NCBI GenBank assembly: GCA_907163375.1 | Contig: CAJQUW010012531.1 | Location: forward strand, 1-64,000 | Length of the DNA stretch: 64,000 bases | DNA from: Prostheceraeus crozeri | Lineage: Eukaryota; Platyhelminthes; Polycladida; Euryleptidae | Reading direction: 5' to 3' | Part shown: positions 53,583-64,000 of the stretch, piece after piece | Layout: each line of letters starts with the position of its first letter | How positions within the stretch are numbered: position 1 is the stretch's first letter | Position numbers and translations under genes: made by a program | The notes under the pieces: model-generated | The model's database searches: none | What the model saw: only the letters and a program-made list of their open reading frames with translations | Told to the model about the DNA's origin: nothing

Positions 53583-54831
53583 AGTGGGAACAGAATGAAC
53601 AATAGCTATTACTGATGGTGATTTAACTGCTTGATCAGACACTGATCTAAGTAAGTGTTGACAGATCTGAGGAAGAATTAAATTACTGAAACCGTGCTGT
53701 GCATGCAGGTCTACCTATAATACATGTAAATTCTGTGAATATCGCTTTATGATCATGAAAGTCTGTTTGCTGATCTGCAGCAATAACATCTGCTGTCAGA
53801 CCATTTCTTAACAGCAGTTAGGGAAAGCTACCTGCTGCAAGGAATATCGCATTTCTGTTTACTCTGGAAGATGTCTGCCATAAAAGTGTAATCATCATCA
53901 TAGAAATGACAAATCTCGTTTTGAGTGATTAAATGAATGTTCGATCAATGCCTGTTAAGTGTGCGAAGCACGGAAGTACATGGATCGACAGAAACAAATA
54001 GGATTTTGCGATGTTTGACGATCTGTAGCTCGCAAGACGACTGGAAGTATAATTTGGGAATTGTGCGCCATTTTTCGACTTCTGCTTGTGTCACAATGAG
54101 GCAAAGACCTTCAGGATCTTCATCAATGCTCCTTATATTTCCACCTGACACTGTCTGATGTGGCAAACATAGACCGATTTTGAAGCAATCAATGCTTGGT
54201 CATATTCTCTGCTTCCCCAAAATATATTTAGGATCCATCGCATTGCGTGGCATGCCACCCTCTATTACGCGTGGTTTTCCGCAGGCCACGCGTACACATG
54301 ACCCTAGACATCTGTGGATGCGCGTGAACCACGCTCAAATGCTTGCTGTTTCATCATAGACTATCGTCATCGAAAGCAAGCTAGACTTAATCTTGAACTA
54401 CCCCGGTGCTCGAATTATTGCTTTCATTTACAGTTATTATGTTATGTGCTGAGATTCATGAAAGTGACAGCAAATAGGCTAGTTCAAGCGACACAATATT
54501 TGAGCCACTCTTTTTTGCATCTTCATCTTCCTGATGATTGTTTTTCCTTCTATTGCTCAGTTCTGATGAAATTTCTTTTGTCCGATTTTCAAGTTCGGTT
54601 GTTTATGTATTCGACAACGACCCATTTCTAAGAGTAAAGCGTTTTCAAACTGAATGATGGTCTAATGGTCGCATTCCTTACTGTATAGGTTGAACACATT
54701 CAAAAACATAAAATTTGTTTAAAAATTATCCCGGCACTAATGGATTTATGTTCTGTATTGTATTCAACATAATACCGTCATCTATTAAACACTGTTCATG
54801 TTATGCATGCACATGGGTCCTTTTATGCGTT

Positions 54832-54990
54832 CGATCTGATACACATTGGATGATATAGAATTGGAATATTATCATGGATTCATCGGACAAATAATGCAGA
54901 TATCATCGGACGCGGCCTTGGATTATCTGCATTATTGTTCTCTATATTATGACAATATTCTTATAATGTACATCAGACCTTTTGCTTATA
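54832..54990. repeat. Imperfect foldback repeat
   Basis: AATAATGCAGATA and TATCTGCATTATT form a 13-bp core stem around a 20-bp loop. Weaker pairing continues outward (GATCTGATACACATT with AATGTACATCAGACC). It is probably an old MITE. Confidence 0.55.
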
Positions 54991-56528
54991 AAATTGCAAA
55001 GTAGAACAATCATAATACAAATGATAATAATACCGCCATAAAGTAAACAGATGCCTGCATATTCACAGTCTATTGGAAAGTAACAACAACATAATATAGG
55101 CCTAAAGAGATTCGCCCCTTCCTTGACTTCACCGGACAATGTACTTTTGGTGTCTGCATTTTCCATTATAATCTTCATAATATAAATGGCAGTTCACCAA
55201 TGGTTGAGTGCACTAGCAAGTCAGTTAGAATACATAACAAGATTGACTTGTGAATGGAATAACTACAACTCCTATAACTACAACTATGAAATTCTACAAC
55301 TCAAGTACATGTAATGAAAATGTGGAAGATTTTCTGTCAAAAATATCCATTCCAATGTATTTGTAGAACTTCAAAAAACTTCAAATGTGGCTTTAAAGGT
55401 GATCGATTTGCCGATATCTAATGGATTTAAGTGATAGGAAAGTGCACAAAATACACTTACATGTGCGGCCATTGCAACTATAAATTGTAATAAGTAGTAT
55501 TTACATCACATTTGAATTCCAAATGCTCTCCTTGATGCACAGTAGATGATCATGATAGGATTCATGGACTCAGATTCACGCAACATTATTTGCATATTGA
55601 AAATTGATGCGTTTCGTCAAATGTCATCACAATGTTTGTGCATATAAAGTGTGAAAATTTCAGACTTTCAAACAAGAAACAAGATAATTTTCAAAAGAGG
55701 TCAGAAATCTAGCTTTCCAGTGAGCCTAATCCAGTGATTTCTTGGTGAAAAGTTTGAAAATAAGCGAAACCTAAAAGTCACAAGAGCGCATGTTGGTGGA
55801 CTTGTATGGAGCAAGCTTCAGAGGGACGGAGGATATTAGTAATTGACTTAATCTGCTCCCAATGTCAATACAGCAACAAGGCGTCTCTGTCTAATCAAAC
55901 ACATAGATCTCTGTACTAGTAGAGACGGTCAAGATTTCTATTGGCCATTCTTGGATGATGTCAAATTTTTAAAAGAAGTTCTACAGACTTTCGCAGGAAT
56001 TAAAGAAAATCACGTAAGTGCTGGCAAAGTGGTTTACCAAAACATGCGTGAATTTCAAAGCATCAATCCAAAGATGGCATCTCAATGGAAAATATTGTGC
56101 TCTGAAAGAAACAATTCAAATCGAAGATCACTTGAAGCCATTTGCATTCAAAACACGCCTAATTTAGTAAATGGTTGTGTTGGTTAAGTTTTACTATCCT
56201 TTTTATCTTAGTTTACTTGAACACCGTTCGCTTTCCGTGTATTATGGTTGATGTTTTTGACTATTTCTATACATTTCCCTTTGATCAATTTGCTTGATTG
56301 ACCTTGTATAATATTGTATTCCATGATAGATGATGTTATGCATGTTTCTATATCGTACTTTTCTATATCTACATTCTCATTTTACATCATTTGGAAATTT
56401 TGCTTAAGTGCTATGCACAAATGATATTTCTCACTCTCTTTAAAGAATCTCGAAATGTAGAGTAAAAAATCTCGCTCTTAATTCCTGCGGCAGTGGCATA
56501 TTTTTTAATAACTGAATCATGGTGTCAC

Positions 56529-56574
56529 TAATAATTATAATAATTATAATAATTATAATTATAATAATAATTAT
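56529..56574. repeat. TAATTA-type low-complexity tract
   Basis: Repeated TAATTATAA units over about 45 bp. Confidence 0.9.
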
Positions 56575-59500
56575 GTCACTAAATCTTTCAGGGCGACATC
56601 GGTAGATAGTAGAGAAGTCTGTAATTCGCTAAGTTATTGAATTATGTACATGTATTTATAAGTAGCATGTATAGAACATGCGCAATGTTAGTCATTAACG
56701 AGGTAAAAAGCATCTGAGTATCAATTGACATAATTCCTCGACCATATTTTCTCAGCGGGAAAACTACAGAAGTTGCAAGTCAACTAAAAACACAAAATTA
56801 ACTTGTCAGTAGAAGTGAAAATCGAAAATATCGACAAAAATATGTGGTCTCAAATTATTTTCATGTGGCTCCTGTGACTAGAATGTTGGGTCTACAAAAA
56901 ACATCTACCACTCATAGAAAACCAAAACAAAGTTAGGAAAAGTCACCGAAGGAGACCTTCAAACAATTATTCGTTCCGACGTGAGATAAAAAAACCGAGG
57001 CCACCCTAAGGCAAATGGGAATTGTGTATGAATATTTTATTGAGAATGAGGCACTTATGAAATAATGCACACTAAATTTGAGGCGAGGAAGCATCTGTAT
57101 TGTTTGCCAAGAGCTTTTCGCCCGACATTTGCGTTTGCGGCGGAAATACAATATTAAGGAAGTCCACGATATCCTTTAAAATCCAATTAAATGATTCGCA
57201 TTAGGTTATGTATTGAAAGGAGATGAAGGCCTTTGGAGGTCTACAACGATCACATTCAACGATGACACACTTGCATTCGCTTCAGCTTAACCATCAAATA
57301 TCACTTTTTCTCACAAAGTGGGACTGAATTCAAACATATACAGCTTCATGTCGGAGCCACAGACGTGGGGTGGTATTTTCTGTAGACACCGGCCTCCGAC
57401 CTGCTATCGCGGCTCGGTGCTCAAAGCCGTGATGAAAACAAATGTTTATGAGCACATTATATTTATCTATTTTTATTGCTAAGAAGCGACATTTCAAGTT
57501 ATGTAAAAAAGCGCTGCTTGAAAACATCTGACTTGAAAAAGCAGTATTTTTCAAGGAAATACAGTGTCGAATTGTAAAAGAAAAAACACTTGCAAGGAAT
57601 CAATTCTTCGGGTCCTCCCCTTCAAGGTTTTGGTTGCTCGAAAGAAGTCCTTTCTCATTATCTCTTCAATATAACAATAATTACTTCTCATCGATTATTC
57701 AGATGTCATGAGTCCGTGTTTTTTTGAAAATATTATTATCTTTAATGAGAGAAATCGTTGTGCAGTTCCCTCTACTTGAGTTGATTTCACAAGTAATATG
57801 GCAATAAAGGCACATTTTAGCATAGAAGTATTTTGTGATTCAACTTGCGATGAAAGCATGATTGTGAAGATTACTTCGACTAAGCGCCCGGAAGTCGACC
57901 GGGAATTTTGCTTCGTCCCAGAAATCACCCTTTAAATTAGTGAAATATAATCATAGGGACCTTAAAAAAAACAAGAGAATACCATTTTGTGATTTCATCA
58001 CTCCGCTCAGTTAATTTTATTCTTTGATTTGAACTAGAACGATTATAAAGCTCATTCATTTTTTTAACTATCTTCAGGCTTGCCGTGTGAGCGGCATTTC
58101 CCATGGGATGGAAATAGCAATTTTAATTATGGGAATTCTCACAAAATTGTGACATACTCCATTAGAAATGAATGATATTTTTGCAGCTGTGCTGTGTGCT
58201 TATGATAGATGCTATACAAAATTTGTTGAAATATCATGCAAGATGTGAATACTAATCAGTTGTGATTTCTAAAGAAAATTATAGCATGGCATGATTGTAA
58301 AGTGGACATTCACATTATTGCTGTTCTAACTAGATTTAACATGATCGTTACTGCAGCAGAAGCCTATAGTCTTTAAGTAATGAAAATATGCCAGGTTGAC
58401 ATTTCTGTATTTGATCCTCGCACATGTAGATGCCCTAGTCTATTTTCAAACTCGAATGTGTGTTCTTAGGTCTACTACATCGACCGGTTTCCTTTCAGAT
58501 TGATTAGGTACTGGTATCGCACGAGCAGTAAAATATACAAGTAGGTTATCCACTCGCATCGGTTGGTGGGAATATTTCATGCAAGGACGTGTCTGTAGTA
58601 GGCTTATCATGTTGATACTAGGCTCGCAAAATACCAAAATATCATCACGATTTTTTAAGGAATTGGGTGAATCATGTGCCTGTATATGGAAATCAGATGA
58701 GACGTAGGCCTACGTAGAATTTGTGTAAATAAAAACATGAATTATTAATGTGTGAAATGCTTTTCCCTTAATTTATAATAGCAGACGCTAGCTACTTATC
58801 AATTCGTCCAGCAATGGGCTATTTTGATTTAAGCAGCATATTTTGCTAAGCTCGATAACCTCTAGGTCTATGCTGGTTGCCACAGTGATGCCGTTAATGC
58901 ACAAAATGCACAAATATCAGAATAGGACTGTGCGTGAGCTAGAAAAATCTCGACAGGTGCCATAGTAACAGGAAGCATAAAACCATGCAGCCTTTCTTTA
59001 CTGTTTTCTCTCTCTCTCATCTCCTTTAGTCCCACATCTCCTCCCTCCCATCCCCACGGGTAAAGGCTCTCTGGGCAGCCTAGGTCTCAGTACACAAGAA
59101 TGCCTGAATTTATCGCATTCCTCGCTAGTTGCTATCTTTTCAACACGCATTTGAAATCTTCTAATTCTGGTTTCTTAATGGTTGAGACGATCGCTAAAAT
59201 TGCCTTCAATTACTATGTCTTTATGATTGCTGCAGCCATACAGTGTATTATCAAATTTTACCATATGCTACAATAGGGGCGATATCTGCATATTCTTTCC
59301 TTTGATGATCTCTCTCTCTCTTCTCATGCTGTGATAAACTGTAGACCATGCATCCAGTTCTCACAGGTACGCAGTCTGCGTGTAGAAATCAAATAGAATG
59401 ATGACAGAAGTTTGCAATACTCACGTGCATCACTGATTTCCGCAGCACCTCTGAAAATATCTGGATATGCCACTCATGTAGGCCTACATCATAAATCAAT

Positions 59501-59762
59501 CTATTGTTTGCGTTCTGCATAGTGATGTGATTTTTTTGCTTCTTATTACTATATATCCACGAAAATATCGAAGACGATTTCGATAGTAAGCTACAAGCAT
59601 TCTATGTCCATTTTTCTCCTCAAATTTCAGTGGAAGTTGAGTGTTCTTTATAATTTGTCAATTTTGTCATTTTTCTGAGTATAGCAACGTATGACTGACC
59701 AACATTCAAATATTCTGTGAAAATCAAGGAAATGTTGCTATTAAATTGACAATTACATTGCG

Positions 59763-60994
59763 TTAACACTAGAAATACCAAGAAAATGATTTGCCTATTA
59801 TTACCAAGCGGTCAATTTTGACCGCGAATGTTATTTCATTGAATTTCCCATTAGATTTCTGTAAGTTACTTCGCATTTTGGGCACACCTATCTGATATGT
59901 TTGATTTCTTATATTGCACGTCAATCGATGAGACTTAGAAGAATTAATAATTTGAAATTTGAACTGTATTTGATTAATACATGTTGCTAAGCAAGTCTAG
60001 GCCTGGTGTTTGCAATCATCGCACCAAACAAACTGCTTTTTTGTGGCGGTATGCCGCCCACAACACACTTTTTTGCACTGCATGCAAATGCAGGATGATT
60101 TGTTTTTGCATGCCTGCAGCTGACATTGTCGTCGAATTCGCAGTAGAGAGTCACTTGGGGATTGTAGCTCAGGAGACATGTCACCAGCATCAAGATCGGA
60201 GGGATGCGAATCGCATAATTCCTTTATCAGGTCAAGAAGAAATTTTCTTCTTGAAATGTTCTCACCAGTTGTGAGTTTGAAAATGATCAGTGCATTGATG
60301 GCAGCGAGGTCAAGAAGATTGAAAAAACGGCCATCGGCCATCTTCGCGTTCCAGTTTTCGATGTGTGGTACCTCGCCATTTGGTCAAGTACGTCAACACC
60401 GGCCTTTGTTTCGTTGTAAAATTTCACCGTCTCTGGTAGGCGCTTCGGATGTTGTTGGTCAACTTTCACAGTGTTGTACATCGAAATGAGAACATAGACA
60501 ATTCTCGACTTCTTCGCTTTGCATGCCGTGAGGGTTGTTGAATCACTGACGAACACTTCAGTCGAAAAAACGGGTCGGTTTTTCAAAACTGATTCGCAGT
60601 CGGGCACTTCTCTCCTCTGCTTTCTAATAGTACCGAGCAAAGTTGTCCGTCGACTCTTCAATTTCGCAGCCAAATTGAAAGAAGTGAAATATGAGTCACA
60701 AGTCACATTGTAACCATGGTCGAAGACAGGCTCCAGAAGTTTCATGCACACAAAAGCTGGTACATCAGTGCATGAAGGCCGGTCTTCCTTGCCAAGATAA
60801 GGAATGGAAATGAAGAGGTAACTGTTTTTCGAATCCGTGAGCATCCAGAACTTGATGCCATATTTGTCGGGCTTTGAGGCCATGAATTGAGTAAACGGGC
60901 ATCTGCTTTTGCATGGGAAAAGCTGCTCGTCTATTGTGAGATTTGAATCCGGGATATAACAACCCACCCAACAATGTGATATCCGCAATTTTCA
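59763..60994 (-). mobile_element. piggyBac transposon, 5'-truncated
   Basis: The 3' end is TTAA (59763-59766) followed by CACTAGAAATACC and, about 40 bp inside, the palindrome GGTCAATTTTGACC, a layout common in piggyBac families. The transposase fills the interior on the minus strand. The 5' part, including the N-terminal third of the gene and the other end, is missing beyond about 60,994. Confidence 0.85.
59997..60988 (-). pseudogene. piggyBac transposase, C-terminal two-thirds
   Basis: From 60,988 the frame reads SNLTIDEQLFPCKSRCPFTQ, then KPDKYGIKFWMLTDS, VTCDSYFTSFNLAAKLKSRR, LLGTIRKQRREVP and KAGVDVLDQMARYH. The catalytic aspartates of the family (in TIDEQ, TCDSYFTS and the VDVLDQM pair) are all present. 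A frame change of one base, in or near the A-run at 60,321-60,330, moves reading to FFNLLDLAAINALIIFK and on to a cysteine-rich end (CKNKSSCICMQCKKVCCGRH), the zinc-binding tail that recognises the transposon ends. With no N-terminus and a shifted frame it is a pseudogene. Confidence 0.93.
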
Positions 60995-63511
60995 AGGATG
61001 TAAAGTTGATATCCGTGGTTTTCCGTGATTATCTATGATATACAACGGACTTAAGATTGATATCTTATAATTTAAACATTCTCAGTCAAAGTCATCGATT
61101 ACATATCAGTGCATCATCCTTACATTTGAGATATCCATTACTTATCCCTGTGATGTTGACTGAGTAATCATATATTTTGCGGTCATGCAACAATTGAAAT
61201 GAATACATGCCTACATTTATCTGATACGTTCAACTGTTTCAAAATGTTTGCGCCAAGAATTTAGCATTTTTGCAAAGTTTAGGTGGTTCGTGTATTTTAA
61301 TAGAATGCATCAATTTCCGGATGAAAAGTATTTTAACCCACAGAACACCTTGCAGCGGATATTATGATCTCTTTGACTAAAATACTTAATTCTCATTATT
61401 ATCAATTATTCCAAGAATTCTGATTCTGCGCTCCAAACTGTTTTTGCATCGGTGTGAATGATGGCCCTTCTTAGCTTGTTATTTCGTCTATTTTGATAGT
61501 GGAATGACTGAAATAAAATATACGTAAAATAGGACTACAGGAAACGGAAAAATAATGAGATAGTTCAGCTGATGTCCAAAGAAAAGGTGTCACATTTCCA
61601 TTCGTGCCGACATCGTTTTTCATCTTACATGACACGTAGAGTTTCAAAATGACATCCTCCTTCATAGAATCCCTATTAAATTTATGCTCCCTTCATAAAA
61701 TCCCCACGTGAATGTAACTGCTCTTGAAAAAATAACCGATGAGGATTTTTGCCATAATTTCTATACATTTTGCAATGACCAGCTGGCAATATTGAATTTA
61801 AACTATATTATCAGCTAAACAACATTATTGAGTTCCGATTCTAAGCAGATATTTGAAAGGAACCAAGGCAATAAACTGAAATGCCTTTGGAGCCAGCATT
61901 ATTAAATTTAATTAGATTTACCGTATTTCGTGAATGATAGACGCCCTTGAATAATGCCAGATATTGTATAACATTTAAGGCTATACTTGTTGTTAAGTTT
62001 TTGCATTCTGACAATTACATAAGGTTTGCTACCGTTTAATGTGGGGAGGCACCAAATGGATTACTTTGTATTTGGAGTAATGTACGGATAGCCAGCACTT
62101 TCTCAAGATACTGCACGATTACTGACACTTTCATTTCGTTTCATTTTTTACTCATCACTCATCAGATCTAGTCCATATGTGTCGGTGTATGAATATATAA
62201 ATCTAGTATATATGTTACTCAAACACAAAAATGCCTTCATTTCCAGAATATCTGAATTGGGCCTGTAAACTGTGCCGATTATGAACTGAAAAATGTACTG
62301 TTTCTTCGTTTTTTCACTGATAAAAAACTGTCTAGTTACCTAAGCGAGTAAATGTAATATGTCTAGACATATTTTCTAACGAAAGAATGAAAATCCGAAA
62401 AAATGTGAGAGACGCCCTTGAAAATAAGACGAATTAGGGCTCTGAGAAAATAAGAGACGCGCCTTCCATCCAAAAGAATACGGTGCTCTAAAATCATGAA
62501 ATAAATGCATCAATTTCTCACAATGAATTGAATCAAATGCGGACGATCAATTTCAAATAATAAGTTATTGCCACTGAATCAGAAGATGAAGTCGGACATT
62601 CATTTTTGAACGGACATTTATTATTCTTTCTTTCTATCTGCTGAAGATATCTTACTCATGCTAGGGTGTTTTAATGAATATATTTCGAGTATGACCTTGA
62701 ACAGTTGCTTTCCATTTTATTTCAAAATAAGCATGCACTTTTGACGACCAATGCATATCATATTCCTAAAGAAATCGTATTCTTGCTAAAGCACTCACTA
62801 GGAATTTTATCTTGTTAACTTAGCATTTTAATAGGTTAATAAAACTATCTCTTATCTATATTCCGACCACCTGCGGCATATTATCTTTGATAGTGGTGTG
62901 ATAATGTCTCTTCAATTACTTATGCCACTCATCAAAATAAGCCATTACGCTGAAATAAATCATTTTATTATATCATATGCTTTACCTTCTGATGTGCTGA
63001 CTTCGGTTTATCTCTTCCGATACGGTCTTGTATTTTGATGGTTTTTGAGCCCGGTAGCCTGTTTGGTATCAGAGGATTTCTTTTGGGTTGGTCAAGCCTG
63101 CTGTGGCAATTGTTTGGATAATCTCTGTACTGTGTCAAGGTTATTTGGGATTTTGTTCCAAAGTGATTGATTGGTGTTCACACTCTGCGATCCATTTCAG
63201 TCAGATATCATCTCTGGATTTCCGCTGTCTCTCTCATCATCGAGGTCATCGACGTTTCTATTACTAGCTCTGTGTTTCGTTGATTTCGACGCATCGTGTG
63301 AATTCTCTACCAGTGCTTCCGTGCTCGTATTGCTTCGATCGTTGTGTATTGATTGTATGCTGTCCAGCAGTTGGTATTGTCAACTGAAACATCTCGATTA
63401 GCTGTTATCAGTGGTTTGCTAAGAAGGACCCCTCGCAGTCGATTTTTCAATTATCGATTTCTGCTCACGTGACGTAGACGTTTTTGTTGACGTGTTCTTA
63501 CGTTGATCGTG
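60995..63511. other. Non-coding DNA, right part probably LINE 5' region
   Basis: No supported gene. The 300-500 bp before 63,512 probably belong to the 5' untranslated region of the LINE that starts there, but its boundary cannot be seen. Confidence 0.4.
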
Positions 63512-64000
63512 ATGCCTACAACAACGCCAACCTCCAGAACAACAAGAGCTAATTCACATGCTGACCTAACTTTGGAAAGTATCAAAGCTATTACTGAATC
63601 AGCGAAGCATGATACTATGGCCGCTTTACATGATGAAATAGCATCATTAAAAGTGGAATTGAAAGATCTTCCGTCATTATCGGATCGTGTTACAAAATTA
63701 GAAAATGATTATATGAAATTAGCAAATGACTATGAAACACTTAAAGAAACTCACCTGTTCAACCTGAAGAAATGTGTCATGCGATCACAAATGAATTAGA
63801 GCAAAGACAATATCGTCGTTTGAATGTCATTTTTAAAGGTCTACCTGAGGTTGACACAGGTACCCTAGAAGATCGCAAAGAAAATGACAAAAAACTCTGT
63901 TCGGAAATGTTTGATTCTCTGGGTATGAAAAATCCTGATATCGTCAGTTCTAGGCGACCGGGCAAGCGGATAGGAAGCAATAAACGTCATCTTTGTATTC
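63512..64000 (+). pseudogene. LINE ORF1 protein, start only
   Basis: ATG 63512 opens MPTTTPTSRTTRANSHADLT, then a coiled coil with heptads (about residues 40-85: LHDEIASLKVELKDL, VTKLENDYMKLANDYE). After a one-base frame change near 63,758 reading continues as NELEQRQYRRLNVIFKGLPE and VSSRRPGKRIGSNKRHLCI. This is the start of an RRM-like domain of the kind found in ORF1 proteins of L1-like and related LINEs, which bind the element RNA. The element runs off the window, so family and completeness are unknown. Confidence 0.7.

Larger units (their letters stand above)
53583..59762. other. Non-coding DNA
   Basis: No supported gene. It includes a foldback at 54,832-54,990 and a (TAA)n-type tract, listed separately. 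The frame at about 55,905-56,187 (+) is polar and exon-like (FWPFLDDVKFLKEVLQTF) but matches nothing I know. Confidence 0.4.

Overview
The window looks like AT-rich, gene-poor DNA from an invertebrate animal, probably marine. The words TACATGTA and TAGGCCTA are frequent, as in several mollusc and deuterostome genomes, but the sequence alone does not fix the phylum. I found no host gene that I can support with confidence. What can be named is almost entirely mobile DNA of different ages, partly nested.

The centrepiece is a Polinton (Maverick) of 16,544 bp at 9516-26059. It begins with AGT, has inverted terminal repeats of about 0.7 kb, and is flanked by a 6-bp target duplication (CGAGAA). It sits inside the transposase gene of a Tc1/mariner element (9030-26965, TA duplication, DD34E). 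The Polinton looks whole or nearly so, with at most about one break, and looks young. Its order from left to right is: a two-helix membrane protein, an uncharacterised protein, a penton-like single jelly-roll protein and a packaging ATPase (all +); a protein-primed family B DNA polymerase and a protein with a faint sliding-clamp look (both -); a coiled-coil protein with a phage-fibre-like head, a small amphipathic protein, the double jelly-roll major capsid protein, an adenovirus pX-like protein and a fused PLA2-integrase (all +); and an adenain-type protease (-). Together these are the replication, integration, packaging and virion modules of the family. Spread through the element, in genes and between them, are tiny GC-rich hairpins with 3-nt loops, some paired into double hairpins. 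They give two different proteins the same short peptide.

Left of the nest (1-9 kb) are a decayed Penelope-like retroelement on the minus strand (about 4.2-6.56 kb), two long near-perfect snapback repeats (3.63-3.82 and 8.47-8.62 kb) and short dispersed repeats. Right of the nest, a 5,520-bp hAT transposon (27639-33158, 8-bp duplication GAAGAACT) has inserted into a second copy of the same Penelope-like element. That copy also carries a Tc1 remnant and keeps the GIY-YIG endonuclease that the first copy lacks.

From 34.6 kb to the end the DNA is mostly non-coding. It holds MITE and foldback elements (40.8-41.5, 42.0-43.4, 54.8-55.0 kb), a pair of about 0.9-kb piggyBac-like MITEs (49.6 and 52.7 kb), an eroded piggyBac transposase (59.8-61.0 kb), microsatellites, and the start of a LINE ORF1 running off the right edge.
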